DNA of 60,805 bases from Candidatus Omnitrophota bacterium (GTDB lineage Bacteria; Omnitrophota; Gorgyraeia; Gygaellales; UBA12090): contig JAUSCZ010000037.1 in the NCBI GenBank assembly GCA_030674475.1, positions 1 to 60,805 on the forward strand, in the 5' to 3' direction. This document shows positions 30,410-39,185 of the stretch, in pieces. Numbering within the stretch: the stretch's first letter is position 1; every line of letters starts with the position of its first letter. Under the pieces are notes generated by a model. It ran no database searches. It saw only the letters and a list, made by a program, of their open reading frames with translations, and had not been told where the DNA came from. The position numbers and the translations under genes are program-made.

Positions 30410-30984
30410 GTATTATCTACGAAGCCTTAAAAAAGACCCAAAATAGCTCTAAAAGTATGCCGCCTGCCGGCATTATCCCCAACATTATACAAAAACAAGG
30501 CCTCAAGAAAACCGTAAAATTTCCTTACGTGCCGGCTTTGGGCATTGTTATCGGCCTGGGCCTTGTTTTCTTTATTTCAGTAAGCTCGCGCTTGGGAAAA
30601 TCTCAAAAAATAAGCGAGTCTCCTATTGTCCGCCAGCCCGAAAGTAAGGAACCTATCAGCCTGGCGCTTTCTTTTACTGATAAGCCCGAAAATAGCCTAT
30701 CCCAGAGTGGTCTTTCTCCGCTTCAATCAGAGAAAGATCAAATCCCCTCTCCTCCTGCTTTTTTTTCTCAGGATGTTCCCGGAGAAGAGAAAAAACCCCA
30801 AAGGCGTCAGCCGGATTTCGTGGTAAACGGCATAGTAATCTCCCCGGAGGGAAATATCGCTTTAATCAATGATCAGATAATCAGGGCCGGTGATACTATT
30901 GAGGGGGCTAAGGTGGAGAGGATTGAGGATAGCTCTGTGGTGTTGTCGGACGGGGACAGGGAAATAATCCTAAAATCTAAATAG
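30406..30984 (+). CDS. GspB/ExeB-like secretion protein
   Basis: 192 residues: MSIIYEALKKTQ start, one membrane helix (PALGIVIGLGLVFFISV at about 45-61), a proline-rich periplasmic linker and a C-terminal PilP/GspB-like domain (VVNGIVISPEGNIALINDQ, ..AGDTIEGAKVERI..). It pairs with the ExeA-like ATPase through a 4-bp ATGA overlap. Together they look like a type II secretion or pilus assembly accessory pair; no secretin is in the window. Confidence 0.88.
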   Translation: MSIIYEALKKTQNSSKSMPPAGIIPNIIQKQGLKKTVKFPYVPALGIVIGLGLVFFISVSSRLGKSQKISESPIVRQPESKEPISLALSFTDKPENSLSQSGLSPLQSEKDQIPSPPAFFSQDVPGEEKKPQRRQPDFVVNGIVISPEGNIALINDQIIRAGDTIEGAKVERIEDSSVVLSDGDREIILKSK

Positions 30985-30989
30985 TCTCT

Positions 30990-31075
30990 AAAGAATAGTG
31001 TATAGTTGATGGTGTATAGTTTATAGCTGTTATTGTAAAGCCATAAACTATATGCTATCAATCATAAACTAAGTA
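30990..31075. repeat. TATAGTTTATAG inverted word repeat
   Basis: Words such as GTATAGTTTATAG on the left face CATAAACTATATGC on the right. A hairpin between convergent genes, probably a bidirectional terminator. Confidence 0.6.
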
Positions 31076-31080
31076 CTTTT

Positions 31081-34000
31081 TTATTTCAAGGAAAGGTCTA
31101 AAACCTCCCGTTCCTCTGCCGGAAGCTCCGCCGGCGCGGCGGCTTGCTCTGGTCTTTTATTATTAACATTATCCGCTAATTTTACCGAAACAATCTTCGA
31201 TATTCCCGCCTTTTCCATTGTAATTCCATACATAATATTGGCATTGGCAATAGTCTTTTTATTGTGAGTAATCACGATAAATTGCGATTGAGCGGTAAAT
31301 TCCACCAAGGTCCGGGCAAAGCGGTCCACATTCGCCTCATCCAGGGCCGCGTCTATTTCGTCCAAGACACAAAACGGCGATGGCTTTACCTTGAAAATAG
31401 CGAATAAAAGGGCTATTGCCGACATTGATTTCTCTCCGCCTGAAAGAAGCAGGACGTTCTGGAGTTTCTTTCCCGGCGGGCGGCAGACAATCTCTATCCC
31501 GCTTTCCAGGATGTCCTGTTCATCCAGCAGGAACAATTGGGCGTCTCCTCCCCCAAAGAGCAGGCGGAAATACTTCTTGAATTCCACGGCCAGCTTTTCA
31601 AAAGTTTCCATAAACATCTTTTTGGTGACGCGGTTGATTTTGAGTATGGCCTCATGCAGGGACTCTTTGGCTTTAATCAGGTCCGCCTGCTGATTGCTTA
31701 GAAAATCGAATCTCTGTTTTAATTCTTCAAATTCTTCAATTGCTACCAGGTTTACCTGGCCGTAGGAATTTATCTTCTGTTTGAGCAGTTCTATTTCCGG
31801 GGATAACTCTTCGCGATTTGTTTCTGGATGGTAATAGTTTTTAAGTTCGTCAGGATTGATTTTATAGACCTGGGATATCCTTTCGAAAAGAGAATTCCTT
31901 AGAAAAGTAAGTTCCTGAGAACGCATCTGTAATTGATGGATTTCGGCTTTGAGGGCATCCAGGTTTTCCTTATTGTTTCTAATGTCTGTTTCAAGTGATT
32001 TGAGCCGGCGTTTTTCTTCCTCAAGCCCGGAGGCGCTTGACTTAATTTCATTCTCTAAGACGGCTTGCTGTTTCTTGTCCGCCTCAATATTCAGGGTTAA
32101 ATCCGCGCTGGTTTCCTCCAGCTCCTTGAGGCGCGCGCTTACGCTTGATTCCTGGCTGAGGATGTCTTCGTAAGAAGATCGGTCTTTCTGATATTCTTCT
32201 TCAAATATCCTGCAGGTTTCATCGGCCTTTAAAACTTTTTCCTCACCGGCCTGGATTTCCGCTTTTAGTTTAGCGGAGGAAACCGCTATCTCTTCTCTTT
32301 GGATATTCTTAGCCGCGGCTTCCTCTTGTCCCTGATCTATTATTTTCTGGTTATTTTCGGATTCTTCCTGTATCTTGCGTAAGTTTTCTTTTAGGTTTTT
32401 TTCCTTAAAGCTTAATTTATCTAATTCCTGCCCGGATTCATTTAATTCAATAGAGATCAGCTCAGCTTCTTCCTTGAGTTTAAGAAAGTGTCTCTGGATA
32501 TTTTCGGCATAGTTTTTGCGGTTATTATGTTCTATCTCATTTCCCCTTAAGTCTTTTTCCAGGGAGGATGTCCTCACCGCGAGCTCATCTATGCTTTTAT
32601 TCTTTTGTCCGAGGTTATTATTGGTTTCGGCTATTTGAATTTTAAACTTTTCTAATTTTTCTTCAAGTAGCCTGGGGTCTAAGGAAATGGGCTTAGCCGT
32701 TCCCCGGGCTTTAAATTTAGCCGAAGCCATAGCCGCGAGATCACCTTCCGCGGCGGCTTCTATCGCGTTTATTTTAATGATGATGCCGCCAATATTTTCC
32801 GAAGCGAAAGAATCAAGCAGGACCGTGGCATTGGCGGATTCGGAGATGTTTTCGTATTTAAGTTTTAAGGTTTCCAAAAATTCTTTTTGTGACTCCAGGG
32901 TAAGTTTGTCTATTTCCAGGCTTTGCAGTGATGAAATCAGCTCATCCTTGTCGCGCAGGTTATTTTCATATATGGTTTTTAAGCTTTCAAGCTCCTCTCT
33001 GCTGAGGTTGAATTTCCTGAAGGCTTCATCCTGGGCGGATGAGGCCGTCTTTAAGTCGTTATCCACTCCGGAGAGCTCTTCTTTCGTCTTAAGCCTTTCG
33101 ATGTCCAGCCTTTTTTTGCGGGCGGAGGTGGCTTGAAGCTCACTTACAAAATCGCTCAGCTGATTGTGTGAAGCCGCTTCTTCAGCGGCAAATTCCAGGA
33201 TGCGGTTTTTGGCCTTATGGATATTTTCCTGGAGCGAATCTATGGCGCGGGTAATTTCCGTTAGTTCGTTGTCAAGTGTAAGCCCAAGCGTTTTTTTCTC
33301 ATTCAGCTCCTTGGTTATAGCATTTAAGCCGGACTTGAGATTATTTATTCTTTCCTGGTCTTTTGAGGCTTTAACCGACAGCTCTTCTTTTTGACGCTCG
33401 AGTCCCTGGAGCCGGGAATTGAGTTCCTGGGCGCGCTCGCGGTTAAAATCTAATTGCTGGTTATCGCGGGTAATGTTGTTTTCTAAATTATTCAACCCGG
33501 TTCGCGCCTTATCTAAGATTTCTTCTTTCCGGTTCAATTCGTCTTGTCTTTGGGTGAATTCGCTATTTTGTTCTCCGCTGAGCCGGGCGTGTTCTGCTTC
33601 GCGGGCAATGAGTTCATGTAGAGACGCGTTTAGCCCATCCAGTTCTTTCTCGTGCCCGGCAGACTCAAAGCTGGATACTTTACACTCAAGCTCTTTTAAT
33701 TTTTCAAATATTTCTTTATAGCGTTTGGCTTTAGCCGCCTGGCGCTCTAAGGAATTTATCTGGCGCCTGACTTCGGCGATAATGTCGGTCAGGCGCAAAA
33801 GATTCGCTTCGGTGTCTTCGAGTTTGCGCAGGGTTTCTTTTTTCTGGGATTTATAGCGGCTGATTCCTGAAGCCTCGTCAAAGACCATGCGCCGTTCTTC
33901 GGGCCGGGAGCTGAGAATGAGGTCAATTTTACCTTGTTCAATCAGGGAGTAGCTTTCCGCGCCAATTCCGGTGCCCATGAATGTTTCCAGGATATCTTTA

Positions 34001-34362
34001 AGGCGCACCTGGGTTTTGTTGAGAAGGTATTCGCTTTCACCGGAGCGGTAAAGCCTGCGGGTAACGGTTACCTCATCAAATTCAACCGGAAGGGCCCGGG
34101 TTTCGTTGGAAAAAGTCAAAGATACCTCGGCATAGCCCAAGGCGGGGATGGTCTCCGTGCCGTTAAATATCACGTCCTCCATTTTTGAGCCGCGCATGGA
34201 TTTAACCGACTGTTCCCCCAGGACCCAGCGGATGGAGTCGAAAATGTTTGATTTGCCGCAGCCGTTAGGCCCGACAACCGCGGTTATCCCAGGCTCAAAA
34301 TAAAGCGCGGTCTTCTCGGCGAAAGATTTAAATCCCAAGAGCTCCAATTTCTTAAAATACAT
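31081..34362 (-). CDS. smc: Chromosome segregation ATPase SMC, reduced hinge
   Basis: 1093 residues. The head is canonical: Walker A GPNGCGKSN (31-39), signature LLSGGEKSMSA (~975) and Walker B CVLDEIDAALDEANVDRF. Between the two coiled-coil arms, where SMCs carry a hinge of roughly 150-180 residues, only ~50 non-coiled residues remain (about 515-565; SENIGGIIIKINAIEA then KFKARGTAKPISLDP). That fits the protein being ~90 residues shorter than the usual ~1180. Dimerisation may use a different mini-domain. A hairpin (34377-34413) lies just before its AGGAGG. Kleisin genes scpA/scpB are not in the window. Confidence 0.93.
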   Translation of the reverse strand: MYFKKLELLGFKSFAEKTALYFEPGITAVVGPNGCGKSNIFDSIRWVLGEQSVKSMRGSKMEDVIFNGTETIPALGYAEVSLTFSNETRALPVEFDEVTVTRRLYRSGESEYLLNKTQVRLKDILETFMGTGIGAESYSLIEQGKIDLILSSRPEERRMVFDEASGISRYKSQKKETLRKLEDTEANLLRLTDIIAEVRRQINSLERQAAKAKRYKEIFEKLKELECKVSSFESAGHEKELDGLNASLHELIAREAEHARLSGEQNSEFTQRQDELNRKEEILDKARTGLNNLENNITRDNQQLDFNRERAQELNSRLQGLERQKEELSVKASKDQERINNLKSGLNAITKELNEKKTLGLTLDNELTEITRAIDSLQENIHKAKNRILEFAAEEAASHNQLSDFVSELQATSARKKRLDIERLKTKEELSGVDNDLKTASSAQDEAFRKFNLSREELESLKTIYENNLRDKDELISSLQSLEIDKLTLESQKEFLETLKLKYENISESANATVLLDSFASENIGGIIIKINAIEAAAEGDLAAMASAKFKARGTAKPISLDPRLLEEKLEKFKIQIAETNNNLGQKNKSIDELAVRTSSLEKDLRGNEIEHNNRKNYAENIQRHFLKLKEEAELISIELNESGQELDKLSFKEKNLKENLRKIQEESENNQKIIDQGQEEAAAKNIQREEIAVSSAKLKAEIQAGEEKVLKADETCRIFEEEYQKDRSSYEDILSQESSVSARLKELEETSADLTLNIEADKKQQAVLENEIKSSASGLEEEKRRLKSLETDIRNNKENLDALKAEIHQLQMRSQELTFLRNSLFERISQVYKINPDELKNYYHPETNREELSPEIELLKQKINSYGQVNLVAIEEFEELKQRFDFLSNQQADLIKAKESLHEAILKINRVTKKMFMETFEKLAVEFKKYFRLLFGGGDAQLFLLDEQDILESGIEIVCRPPGKKLQNVLLLSGGEKSMSAIALLFAIFKVKPSPFCVLDEIDAALDEANVDRFARTLVEFTAQSQFIVITHNKKTIANANIMYGITMEKAGISKIVSVKLADNVNNKRPEQAAAPAELPAEEREVLDLSLK

Positions 34363-34376
34363 TCGCTTCCTCCATA

Positions 34377-34413
34377 GTGCGCTGTGACATTAATTCTTAA
34401 TATGACAGCGCAC
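34377..34413 (-). promoter_or_regulatory. Stem-loop upstream of smc
   Basis: GTGCGCTGT and ACAGCGCAC form a perfect 9-bp stem, and the interior (ACATTAA..TTAATATG) pairs further. On the minus strand it sits about 15 bases before the smc ATG and next to its Shine-Dalgarno, so it could affect translation. Confidence 0.5.
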
Positions 34414-34505
34414 AGAGCAATTGAGCAATAGACAATAGAACAATAGACAAACAAAAGCTCAATTGCGGTCTAATGTTCAACTGCTCTATTGTTCAAAACG
34501 ATAGT
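34414..34505. repeat. CAATAGACAATAG word repeat
   Basis: Tandem GAGCAAT and CAATAGACAATAGAAC words on the left face GTTCAAC..CTATTGTTC words on the right. An imperfect hairpin between the small HTH gene and smc. Confidence 0.6.
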
Positions 34506-34535
34506 TTTGCCACGAAAAACTAATTTAACAATGTA

Positions 34536-34706
34536 TTATCCGTCTATTTTAAACCACTTATCTATTTTATCCCGGCTGAAACGCCATTGTCCGATTACTT
34601 TGGAAGCGGGAACTTTTTTAAGTTTCAGCCATTCATAAATTGTGCGCTTTTTTACCTTCAAAAATCCCGCTAATTCATCAATCGTCATCAAATTTTCGGA
34701 GACCAT
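34536..34706 (-). CDS. Small helix-turn-helix (excisionase-type) protein
   Basis: 56 residues: MTIDELAGFLKVKKRTIYEWL.L.KVPASKV.GQWRFSRDKIDKWF. This is the HTH_17/MerR-like excisionase fold, complete in itself. Possible starts are 34706 (MVSENL) and 34688 (MTIDEL). The promoter at 34713 predicts transcription starting on or beside the 34706 ATG, so the mRNA may be leaderless. No phage integrase is nearby; such small proteins also regulate chromosomal genes. Confidence 0.85.
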   Translation of the reverse strand: MVSENLMTIDELAGFLKVKKRTIYEWLKLKKVPASKVIGQWRFSRDKIDKWFKIDG

Positions 34707-34712
34707 AGTCAG

Positions 34713-34741
34713 AATATACAATCTTTTAGAAAATATGTCAA
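34713..34741 (-). promoter_or_regulatory. Consensus promoter of small HTH gene
   Basis: Minus strand: TTGACA (34736-34741), 17-bp spacer, TATATT (34713-34718). Confidence 0.85.
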
Positions 34742-34770
34742 GTCAAATAGTGACATCCTTTCACATCCTT

Positions 34771-35655
34771 TTACATATATTCGCGTTCGATATAATCTTT
34801 AACTGCCGTCTGCCATTTTCTGGGTAGTTTTCCGGTTAATCTTAGGTATTTAGTAGTATCCAGAGCTGAAAAGACCGGCCTCCTGGCCTTGAAATTGATT
34901 TGACCCATTTTTATCGGCTCTAATTTTATCCGGGTTATCTTCGCGGATTTTAATATTACCTGGGCATACTCATACCAGGAGCAGTATCCGGAATTAGATA
35001 TATGGTAGGTTCCGTAAACTTTATCCTGACCAGCGGAGCCGTCAATTAAATTAATTATTTCAGCTATTGCCCGGGCTAAATCCAGGGCATAGGTGGGAGA
35101 GGAATATTTATCGGAGGCAATTCTTAAAACCTTTTCTTTTCGGGATCGTTTAATGATGTTGCTGATGAAATTATCTTTTCCTTTTCCGAAAAGCCAGGAA
35201 GTCCGGATGATAATGTGTTTCTTAACCGTTTTCCGGAGCAGCCTTTCTCCTTCCAACTTAGTTTCTCCGTATATATTGACCGGAGAGGCATAGTCATTTT
35301 CTTGGTAGGGTTTGTTTTTCCTTCCGCTGAAGACATAATCCGTGCTAATCTGAATTACTATCGCGTTATGTTTTCCGGCGGCTTTGGCGATATTATAAGG
35401 CCCCTTAGCGTTTACCGCGCGGGCTTTTTCAGGATTCTCCTGGCAGGCGTCAACATTAGTCATAGCCGCGGCATTAAGCGCCAGCCAGGGCCGGTAACGG
35501 TTAAATATCTCCGCCACCCGCTTAGAATCGGTAATATCGCACTCAATATGCCCCAGGGCGATGACTTTGTATTCCCGGCTTAATCTTTCGGCTAAGGCCG
35601 CACCCAGCATTCCCCTGGCGCCCAAGAGCAGGATTATTTTTTTAGCTTTTTCCAC
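34771..35655 (-). CDS. rfbD: dTDP-4-dehydrorhamnose reductase
   Basis: 294 residues, Rossmann-type SDR. Nucleotide-binding start LLLGARGMLGAAL, STDYVFSG with the catalytic Tyr region, and Y..TKLEGE with the Lys (YGETKLEGERL). It makes dTDP-L-rhamnose in the last step of the pathway. It overlaps the rfbB gene by 22 bp and ends the operon. All four rhamnose steps are present next to each other in the order rmlC-like, rfbA, rfbB, rfbD. Confidence 0.94.
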   Translation of the reverse strand: MEKAKKIILLLGARGMLGAALAERLSREYKVIALGHIECDITDSKRVAEIFNRYRPWLALNAAAMTNVDACQENPEKARAVNAKGPYNIAKAAGKHNAIVIQISTDYVFSGRKNKPYQENDYASPVNIYGETKLEGERLLRKTVKKHIIIRTSWLFGKGKDNFISNIIKRSRKEKVLRIASDKYSSPTYALDLARAIAEIINLIDGSAGQDKVYGTYHISNSGYCSWYEYAQVILKSAKITRIKLEPIKMGQINFKARRPVFSALDTTKYLRLTGKLPRKWQTAVKDYIEREYM

Positions 35656-36590
35656 CAGCCTTGATTATTCTTATACCAGTCTATAGTTATTTTTAGCGCC
35701 GGCTCTAATTTAAATTCCTTTTGCCAGCCCAAGCTTCTTAATTTAGCGCAATTAAGGGCGTACCTGCGGTCGTGTCCGGGCCGGTCCGGAACATATTCAA
35801 TGAAGCTGTCCGGTTTTCGGGTGAGGGAAAGGATTTTCTTTACCAGAAGGATATTGGGAATTTCGCTTCCGGTCCCGATATTGTAAATTTCTCCTGTTTT
35901 TCCCTTATGCATAACCGTGTCAATCGCCCGGCAATTATCCAAGACAAAGATCCAATCCCGGCAATTTAACCCATCTCCGTAAAGGGGAATCTTCTTCCCT
36001 TCCAGCAGGTTGGTTACAAATAAAGGAATGGCCTTTTCCGGATATTGATAAGGTCCGAAATTATTAGAAGAGCGGGTGATTATAGCCGGAAGTTTATAGG
36101 TGATATGATAAGACCTGACTAAATGGTCGGCTGAGGCCTTGCTGGCTGAGTAAGGGCTGTTTGGCTCAAGCGGGTCTTTTTCCCGGGATTTACCCTTAGG
36201 GATACTGCCGTAAACCTCGTCGGTGGAAATCTGCAGGAACAGCTTTAGCTTTTTGTGCCTGGCGGCCTCAAGCAGGGAATAGGTTCCCTGGATATTAGCG
36301 CGGATAAAGTCTGAGGCGTCTTTGATTGAGCGGTCAACATGGGTGGCAGCGGCAAAATTTATCAAGCGGTCGCAGCGGGTGAGTATCTTCTCAACTAATT
36401 TAGTATCGCAAATATCTCCTTTTACGAAGGCATAGTTTTTGTTTTTCTCGACATCTCTTAGGTTTTCCGGGTTTCCGGCATAGGTGAGTTTATCCAGATT
36501 GATTATTTTGTAATCCGGATATTTAGTTAACATATGCCGGATGAAATTAGAACCGATAAATCCACAGCCGCCGGTGATTAGGAGTTTCAT
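35634..36590 (-). CDS. rfbB: dTDP-glucose 4,6-dehydratase
   Basis: 318 residues. MKLLITGGCGFIGSNF (Rossmann GxxGxxG), ISTDEVYG with the Asp-Glu pair that acts in catalysis, and YSASKASAD with the Tyr-x3-Lys pair. The open frame runs upstream to 36665, but the ATG at 36590 gives the family start and overlaps rfbA by 4 bp (ATGA). Confidence 0.96.
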   Translation of the reverse strand: MKLLITGGCGFIGSNFIRHMLTKYPDYKIINLDKLTYAGNPENLRDVEKNKNYAFVKGDICDTKLVEKILTRCDRLINFAAATHVDRSIKDASDFIRANIQGTYSLLEAARHKKLKLFLQISTDEVYGSIPKGKSREKDPLEPNSPYSASKASADHLVRSYHITYKLPAIITRSSNNFGPYQYPEKAIPLFVTNLLEGKKIPLYGDGLNCRDWIFVLDNCRAIDTVMHKGKTGEIYNIGTGSEIPNILLVKKILSLTRKPDSFIEYVPDRPGHDRRYALNCAKLRSLGWQKEFKLEPALKITIDWYKNNQGWWKKLKK

Positions 36591-37333
36591 TTCTCGCTCA
36601 AGGCTTTTCTGCGCGCCAGCGTGGCCGCCCGATACAGGGTCTCCGGCAGGCCGCAGTCGGTCCACCAGCCGCTTAAGGTATCGTAATAGAGCTCTTCGCG
36701 CTTGAGATAAAAATTATTTACGTCGGTGATTTCGAGTTCGCCGCGCTGTGAGGGTTTCAGGGTTTTAGCGATATCAAATACCCGGTAATCATACATATAG
36801 ATACCGGTAACCGCGTATTTGGATTTTGGTTTTTTGGGTTTTTCCTCTATGGATAAAATCTTTCCGTCCTTGATTTCAGCAACCCCGAATCTTTCAGGGT
36901 CTTTCACTGCCTTAAGTAGGACCCTGGCTCCTTTTTCCTGCTTTAAGAATTTTTCCACGTATTTTTTTATGGAGCATCCGATTAAGTTGTCTCCCAGGAT
37001 AACCACTACTTTTGAGCCGTCAACAAAGTGTTCAGCCAGCCTCAAAGCCTCGGCAATTCCGCCTTCCCCCCTCTGGTAGGTGTAGTTGATGTGCCGGAGG
37101 CCAAATTCCTGGCCGTTACCGATAAGCCTCAAGAAATCTCCGGCGTTGTTTCCTCCGGTAACTATCATTATATCTTTTATCCCGGCCTCAACCAGGGTCT
37201 CCAGCGGATAGTAAACCATCGGTTTGTTATAAATCGGAAGCAAATGCTTGTTGGTGATTCGGGTTAAAGGCTCAAGGCGCTTGCCTAATCCGCCGGCCAG
37301 GATTACGCCTTTTAGTCCGGAGACATCCGTCAT
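36587..37333 (-). CDS. rfbA: Glucose-1-phosphate thymidylyltransferase
   Basis: 248 residues. The nucleotide-binding signature LAGGLGKRLEPLTRITNKHLLP is complete, followed by MVYYPLETL and GDNLIG. First step toward dTDP-rhamnose. Shorter than the ~290-residue RmlA of enterobacteria but typical of the short form. Starts at the base next to the stop of the epimerase-like gene. Confidence 0.95.
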   Translation of the reverse strand: MTDVSGLKGVILAGGLGKRLEPLTRITNKHLLPIYNKPMVYYPLETLVEAGIKDIMIVTGGNNAGDFLRLIGNGQEFGLRHINYTYQRGEGGIAEALRLAEHFVDGSKVVVILGDNLIGCSIKKYVEKFLKQEKGARVLLKAVKDPERFGVAEIKDGKILSIEEKPKKPKSKYAVTGIYMYDYRVFDIAKTLKPSQRGELEITDVNNFYLKREELYYDTLSGWWTDCGLPETLYRAATLARRKALSEK

Positions 37334-37789
37334 TTATTTTCTCCAATCATAAGGTATGTCGTTATCTAACTCATCCAGGCGATATTCATCGGGTTCTTCG
37401 CGGTTATAGGCCAAGGTAGGGATATTGATTACTATTGCCTCATCAGGGCTGACGCATTTAAAGCCGTGATAAACCTTTTTAGGTATTTTTACTAAAATCG
37501 GCTCATCCAGGCTTAGCTCAAACTCGTTGATTTTTTTATAGGTTTTTGATTTTGGCCGGGCATCATAGAGGACAAGCCTTATTTTTCCCTTGACGCAGGT
37601 AAAATGATCGTCCTGTTTTTGATGGTAGTGCCAGGCCTTAACCACGTTCGGGAAGGCGGTGGTAAAATAAACCTGGCCGAATTTGGCGAAGATTTCATCG
37701 TCGTGTCTTAAAATTTCCATCAACCGGCCGCGCTCATCACAGACTAATTTTAATTTTTTTATTTTTACTCCGCTGATCATTTGGCTCAT
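37334..37789 (-). CDS. dTDP-4-dehydrorhamnose 3,5-epimerase-like cupin
   Basis: 151 residues: a cupin barrel with AWHYHQKQDDHFTCVKGKIRLVLYD and the later VPKKVYHGFKC-type segment with Tyr-His-Gly. It takes the rmlC place in the operon. It is shorter than RmlC (~180) and resembles the WxcM/FdtA-like branch, so the exact reaction could be 3,5-epimerisation or a related isomerisation. Confidence 0.85.
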   Translation of the reverse strand: MSQMISGVKIKKLKLVCDERGRLMEILRHDDEIFAKFGQVYFTTAFPNVVKAWHYHQKQDDHFTCVKGKIRLVLYDARPKSKTYKKINEFELSLDEPILVKIPKKVYHGFKCVSPDEAIVINIPTLAYNREEPDEYRLDELDNDIPYDWRK

Positions 37790-39099
37790 TTTCCCGATGT
37801 CCTTCCTATGCCGATGTAACGAAATCCCGCGTCGAGCATCTCTTTGGGGTCGTAGATATTTCTTCCGTCCACGATTATCGGCTGACGCATAATTTTCTTT
37901 ATTGCCTGTAAATCTAACTTTTTGAATTCATTCCATTCGGTAGTGATAACTAAGCAGTCGGAGTTCCGGGCGGTTTCGTAGACATCTTTACATAATTTTA
38001 CCCCGGGTAAGATATCTTTGGCCTTATCCATACTCTGGGGATCAAAGGCCTTTATTTTTGAGCCTTCAGCTTGTAATTGCCTGATGATGTCTATGGCCGG
38101 GGCGCTGCGCAGGTCATCGGTGTTGGGCTTAAAAGAAAGCCCTAATACGCCTATCTGCTTGTCTTTTAAAAGCCACAAGGCGTCTTTGATCTTTTTAACC
38201 AAGAGTTTTTTTTGGGAATCGTTGACATCTCTTGTTGCCTTAAGCAGTTGAAAGTCATAGCCGTTTTTCTTGGCTATGGTGATAAAGGCATCCAGGTCTT
38301 TGGGGAAGCAGGAGCCGCCATAGCCGATTCCGGCGTCTAAGAAGGCCCGGCCGATTCTTTTATCCAGGCCCATACCTTCGGCCACCTTAACTACATCCGC
38401 GCCGGTGGATTCGCAAATTCGGGAAATGGCGTTGATAAAGGAGATTTTAACCGCTAAAAACGAATTTGAGGCATGTTTGATAATTTCCGCGGATTTAATA
38501 TCCGTAACCACCATGTTGGTCTTAAGCGGCCCATAAAGCTTGAGCAGTAAGTTTTTGGCGGTTTCGGATTCTACGCCTAAGACAATTCTGTCCGGATTCA
38601 TAAAATCGTTTATCGCCTGGCCTTCCCGCAAAAACTCCGGGTTAGAGGCGACATCAAATTTGAACTTACCTTTTTTGGCCTTGGGCAGGTTGACTTTGAT
38701 GGTATGTTCTACCCAGGAACCGGTTTCAACCGGAACCGTGGATTTTTCCACAATCAACTTATAGCCGTTCATATTCTGGGCTATGGTTTTGGCTACATTT
38801 TCCACTCCGGTTAAATCCGCTTCGCCATTGTCTAAGGAGGGAGTACCTACGGCAATAAAAATAATCTCGGCTTGCTTAACCGCTTCTTTGATATCTGAGG
38901 TAAAGTTAAGCCGTTTTTCCCGGGTGTTGCGCCTGACTACATCTTCCAGCCCGGGTTCGTAGATGGGCATTACCATCTTTTTAAGCGCGGTTATTTTTGT
39001 CTTGTCGTTGTCGGCGCAGGTTACATTGTTCCCTAAATCCGCCAGACAGGCTCCGGTAACCAAGCCAACGTATCCAGTGCCGATAATGGTGATATTCAT
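37786..39099 (-). CDS. ugd: UDP-glucose 6-dehydrogenase
   Basis: 437 residues. N-terminal GTGYVGLVTGACLADLGN NAD site, EFLREGQAINDF and GYGGSCFPKDLDAF with the catalytic Cys. Oxidises UDP-glucose to UDP-glucuronate for surface polysaccharide. It overlaps the following epimerase gene by 4 bp. An 86-bp gap with two hairpins separates it from lptD. Confidence 0.95.
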   Translation of the reverse strand: MNITIIGTGYVGLVTGACLADLGNNVTCADNDKTKITALKKMVMPIYEPGLEDVVRRNTREKRLNFTSDIKEAVKQAEIIFIAVGTPSLDNGEADLTGVENVAKTIAQNMNGYKLIVEKSTVPVETGSWVEHTIKVNLPKAKKGKFKFDVASNPEFLREGQAINDFMNPDRIVLGVESETAKNLLLKLYGPLKTNMVVTDIKSAEIIKHASNSFLAVKISFINAISRICESTGADVVKVAEGMGLDKRIGRAFLDAGIGYGGSCFPKDLDAFITIAKKNGYDFQLLKATRDVNDSQKKLLVKKIKDALWLLKDKQIGVLGLSFKPNTDDLRSAPAIDIIRQLQAEGSKIKAFDPQSMDKAKDILPGVKLCKDVYETARNSDCLVITTEWNEFKKLDLQAIKKIMRQPIIVDGRNIYDPKEMLDAGFRYIGIGRTSGK

Positions 39100-39119
39100 T
39101 TTTTTCTCCTGGTATAATC

Positions 39120-39183
39120 ATCAGGTATAAATCTTAAGATTATACCTGATCAGACATCCTACTCTTTGTCATTAGGGGATGTC
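39120..39183. terminator. Two stem-loops between lptD and ugd
   Basis: ATCAGGTATAA/TTATACCTGAT (39120-39150, 11-bp perfect stem) and GACATCC/GGATGTC (39153-39183). Neither has a strong T-run in the gene direction, so they may attenuate or process the transcript. The first could also be a protein-binding palindrome. Confidence 0.5.
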
Positions 39184-39185
39184 TT

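Noticed and set aside
36591..36665. N-terminal extension of RfbB
   Set aside because: Reads rfbA in another frame; MKLLITGG at 36590 is the family start.
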